DNA from: Bacteroidota bacterium
GTDB taxonomy: Bacteria; Bacteroidota; Ignavibacteria; SZUA-365
Direction of reading: 5' to 3'
Length of the DNA: 5,723 nucleotides
NCBI GenBank assembly: GCA_018224415.1
Contig: JAGTUZ010000025.1
Coordinates: forward strand, 1-5,723
The translations under genes and the position numbers were made by a program. Positions 5,146 to 5,723 of this stretch are shown here, piece by piece (the stretch's first letter is position 1; every line of letters begins with the position of its first letter). The notes below the pieces were generated by a model. That model saw only the letters and a program-made list of their open reading frames with translations. It made no database searches and had not been told where the DNA came from.

Positions 5146-5723
5146 TTACGGAAATCCACACTGTGGTGGGCGGCGGAGGGGAAGTCTCGCGGTGGAATCC
5201 TTCTGGAGGAGTGGGCGCTCGCGATTCTTTGTGGATTCAATATCTTCCTCATCCTCTTCTGGCCATGGTGGCAGGCCACAGGAAGGATTCTGGAACGCCA
5301 GAGTCCCACGGGTCCACAGCTCTCGCAGCGAATCCGGAGGCTCGATGCTCAACGAGTCGAGCATTGTCCCGTCGTCGGTCCCTGCCCGTCGCTGGAGAAG
5401 CCGCGCCCGTCCTGTCGTCCAGTCCCAGAACCATTCGGCATTGATACCGTCCGTGGTCCGGAGTGTGAGCAAGGCGAATTCCGGCGGACGGTCCCAGGAC
5501 AAATAGGAATAATGCAGCGAATACAGCGGCCAGCTTGAACACTCCCGTAGCTGAACCACAAAGGTACCGCCCTCGGACAGGTCTCCGGGATTCAGGGAAG
5601 CGGGGAGATGATAGCAGTTACCACCGTACCCGAGATAGACAGACAGATCGCTGTAGGACACCGTGGAATCAATAGAAATGTACAGTGAGCCGCCGCGCAC
5701 CTCGATGGACGGATCTTGCGGAA
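5146..5723 (-). CDS. C-terminal part of an unrecognised protein (N-terminus outside the window)
   Basis: The frame is open from the right edge to TAA at 5146, giving 191 codons. A GTG at 5700 is an internal codon rather than a likely start, because the frame continues upstream as PQDPSIEVRGG without a ribosome site. The visible part alternates polar and hydrophobic residues in a beta-rich pattern (SLYISIDSTVSYSDLSVYLG, GTFVVQL, LYSLHYSYLSW) and is rich in aromatics (AEWFWDW). It has four cysteines (CYHLP, RECSSW, PSCGLPPW, PQCGFP). An acidic stretch, PPWPEEDEEDIE, is followed by a basic, low-complexity end. I recognise no family, and no T9SS tail is seen. It lies 161 bp upstream of the secreted propeller gene on the same strand. 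The last 40 residues look less protein-like and could reflect a frameshift or a natural disordered tail. Confidence 0.62.
   Translation of the reverse strand, partial: PQDPSIEVRGGSLYISIDSTVSYSDLSVYLGYGGNCYHLPASLNPGDLSEGGTFVVQLRECSSWPLYSLHYSYLSWDRPPEFALLTLRTTDGINAEWFWDWTTGRARLLQRRAGTDDGTMLDSLSIEPPDSLRELWTRGTLAFQNPSCGLPPWPEEDEEDIESTKNRERPLLQKDSTARLPLRRPPQCGFP

Noticed and set aside
5011..5538. A 175-codon plus-strand frame opposite the right-edge gene.
   Set aside because: It overlaps the upstream region of the secreted-protein gene and lies antisense to the right-edge frame. It has no ribosome site and a Pro/Arg-rich translation without a recognisable pattern. The minus strand remains the better choice, though not with complete certainty.

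Overview
The window looks like a piece of a bacterial chromosome of moderately high GC (clearly above 50% by eye). The best taxonomic clue is the C-terminal type IX secretion (T9SS) sorting domain, with its NYPNPFNPSTT motif, on the large secreted protein. Such tails are typical of the Bacteroidota/Chlorobiota/Ignavibacteria sphere and some neighbouring phyla (Calditrichota, Fibrobacterota, Gemmatimonadota and candidate phyla). A close sigma-70-type TTGACA/TATTAT promoter and a TTTG/TAnnTT-like promoter are both present, so a more precise assignment is not justified.

Layout. Left third (1-2005): a minus-strand redox unit. A VAO-type covalent flavoprotein with an ALO-like C-terminus (460-1917) is followed by a protein truncated at the window edge (1-329), whose visible part resembles the helical N-terminal region of GMC-type oxidoreductases or gluconate dehydrogenase subunit 3. 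The flavoprotein gene has a strong predicted promoter whose -10 box and start point sit in a perfect 8-bp dyad, so a repressor probably controls it. An identical 8-bp half-site recurs between the two genes.

Middle (2006-2867): an AT-richer intergenic region leads into a plus-strand toxin-antitoxin pair. It encodes a ribbon-helix-helix MazE-like antitoxin and a MazF/PemK-family endoribonuclease that overlap by 4 bp. Three copies of a GTCCAATAT half-site lie over the predicted promoter, as expected for an autoregulated module.

Right half (2873-5723): a minus-strand gene for a 703-residue exported protein with a signal peptide, fourteen Asp-box (YCF48/BNR-like) repeats and a T9SS tail, most simply read as two seven-bladed beta-propellers. 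Its 3' end lies 5 bp from the toxin's 3' end (convergent). Upstream of it on the same strand is the C-terminal part of an unrecognised protein running off the window.

Nothing visible links the three blocks functionally. They look like an oxidoreductase operon, an inserted toxin-antitoxin module and a secreted-protein locus placed side by side. No RNA gene, CRISPR array or intact mobile element was found.
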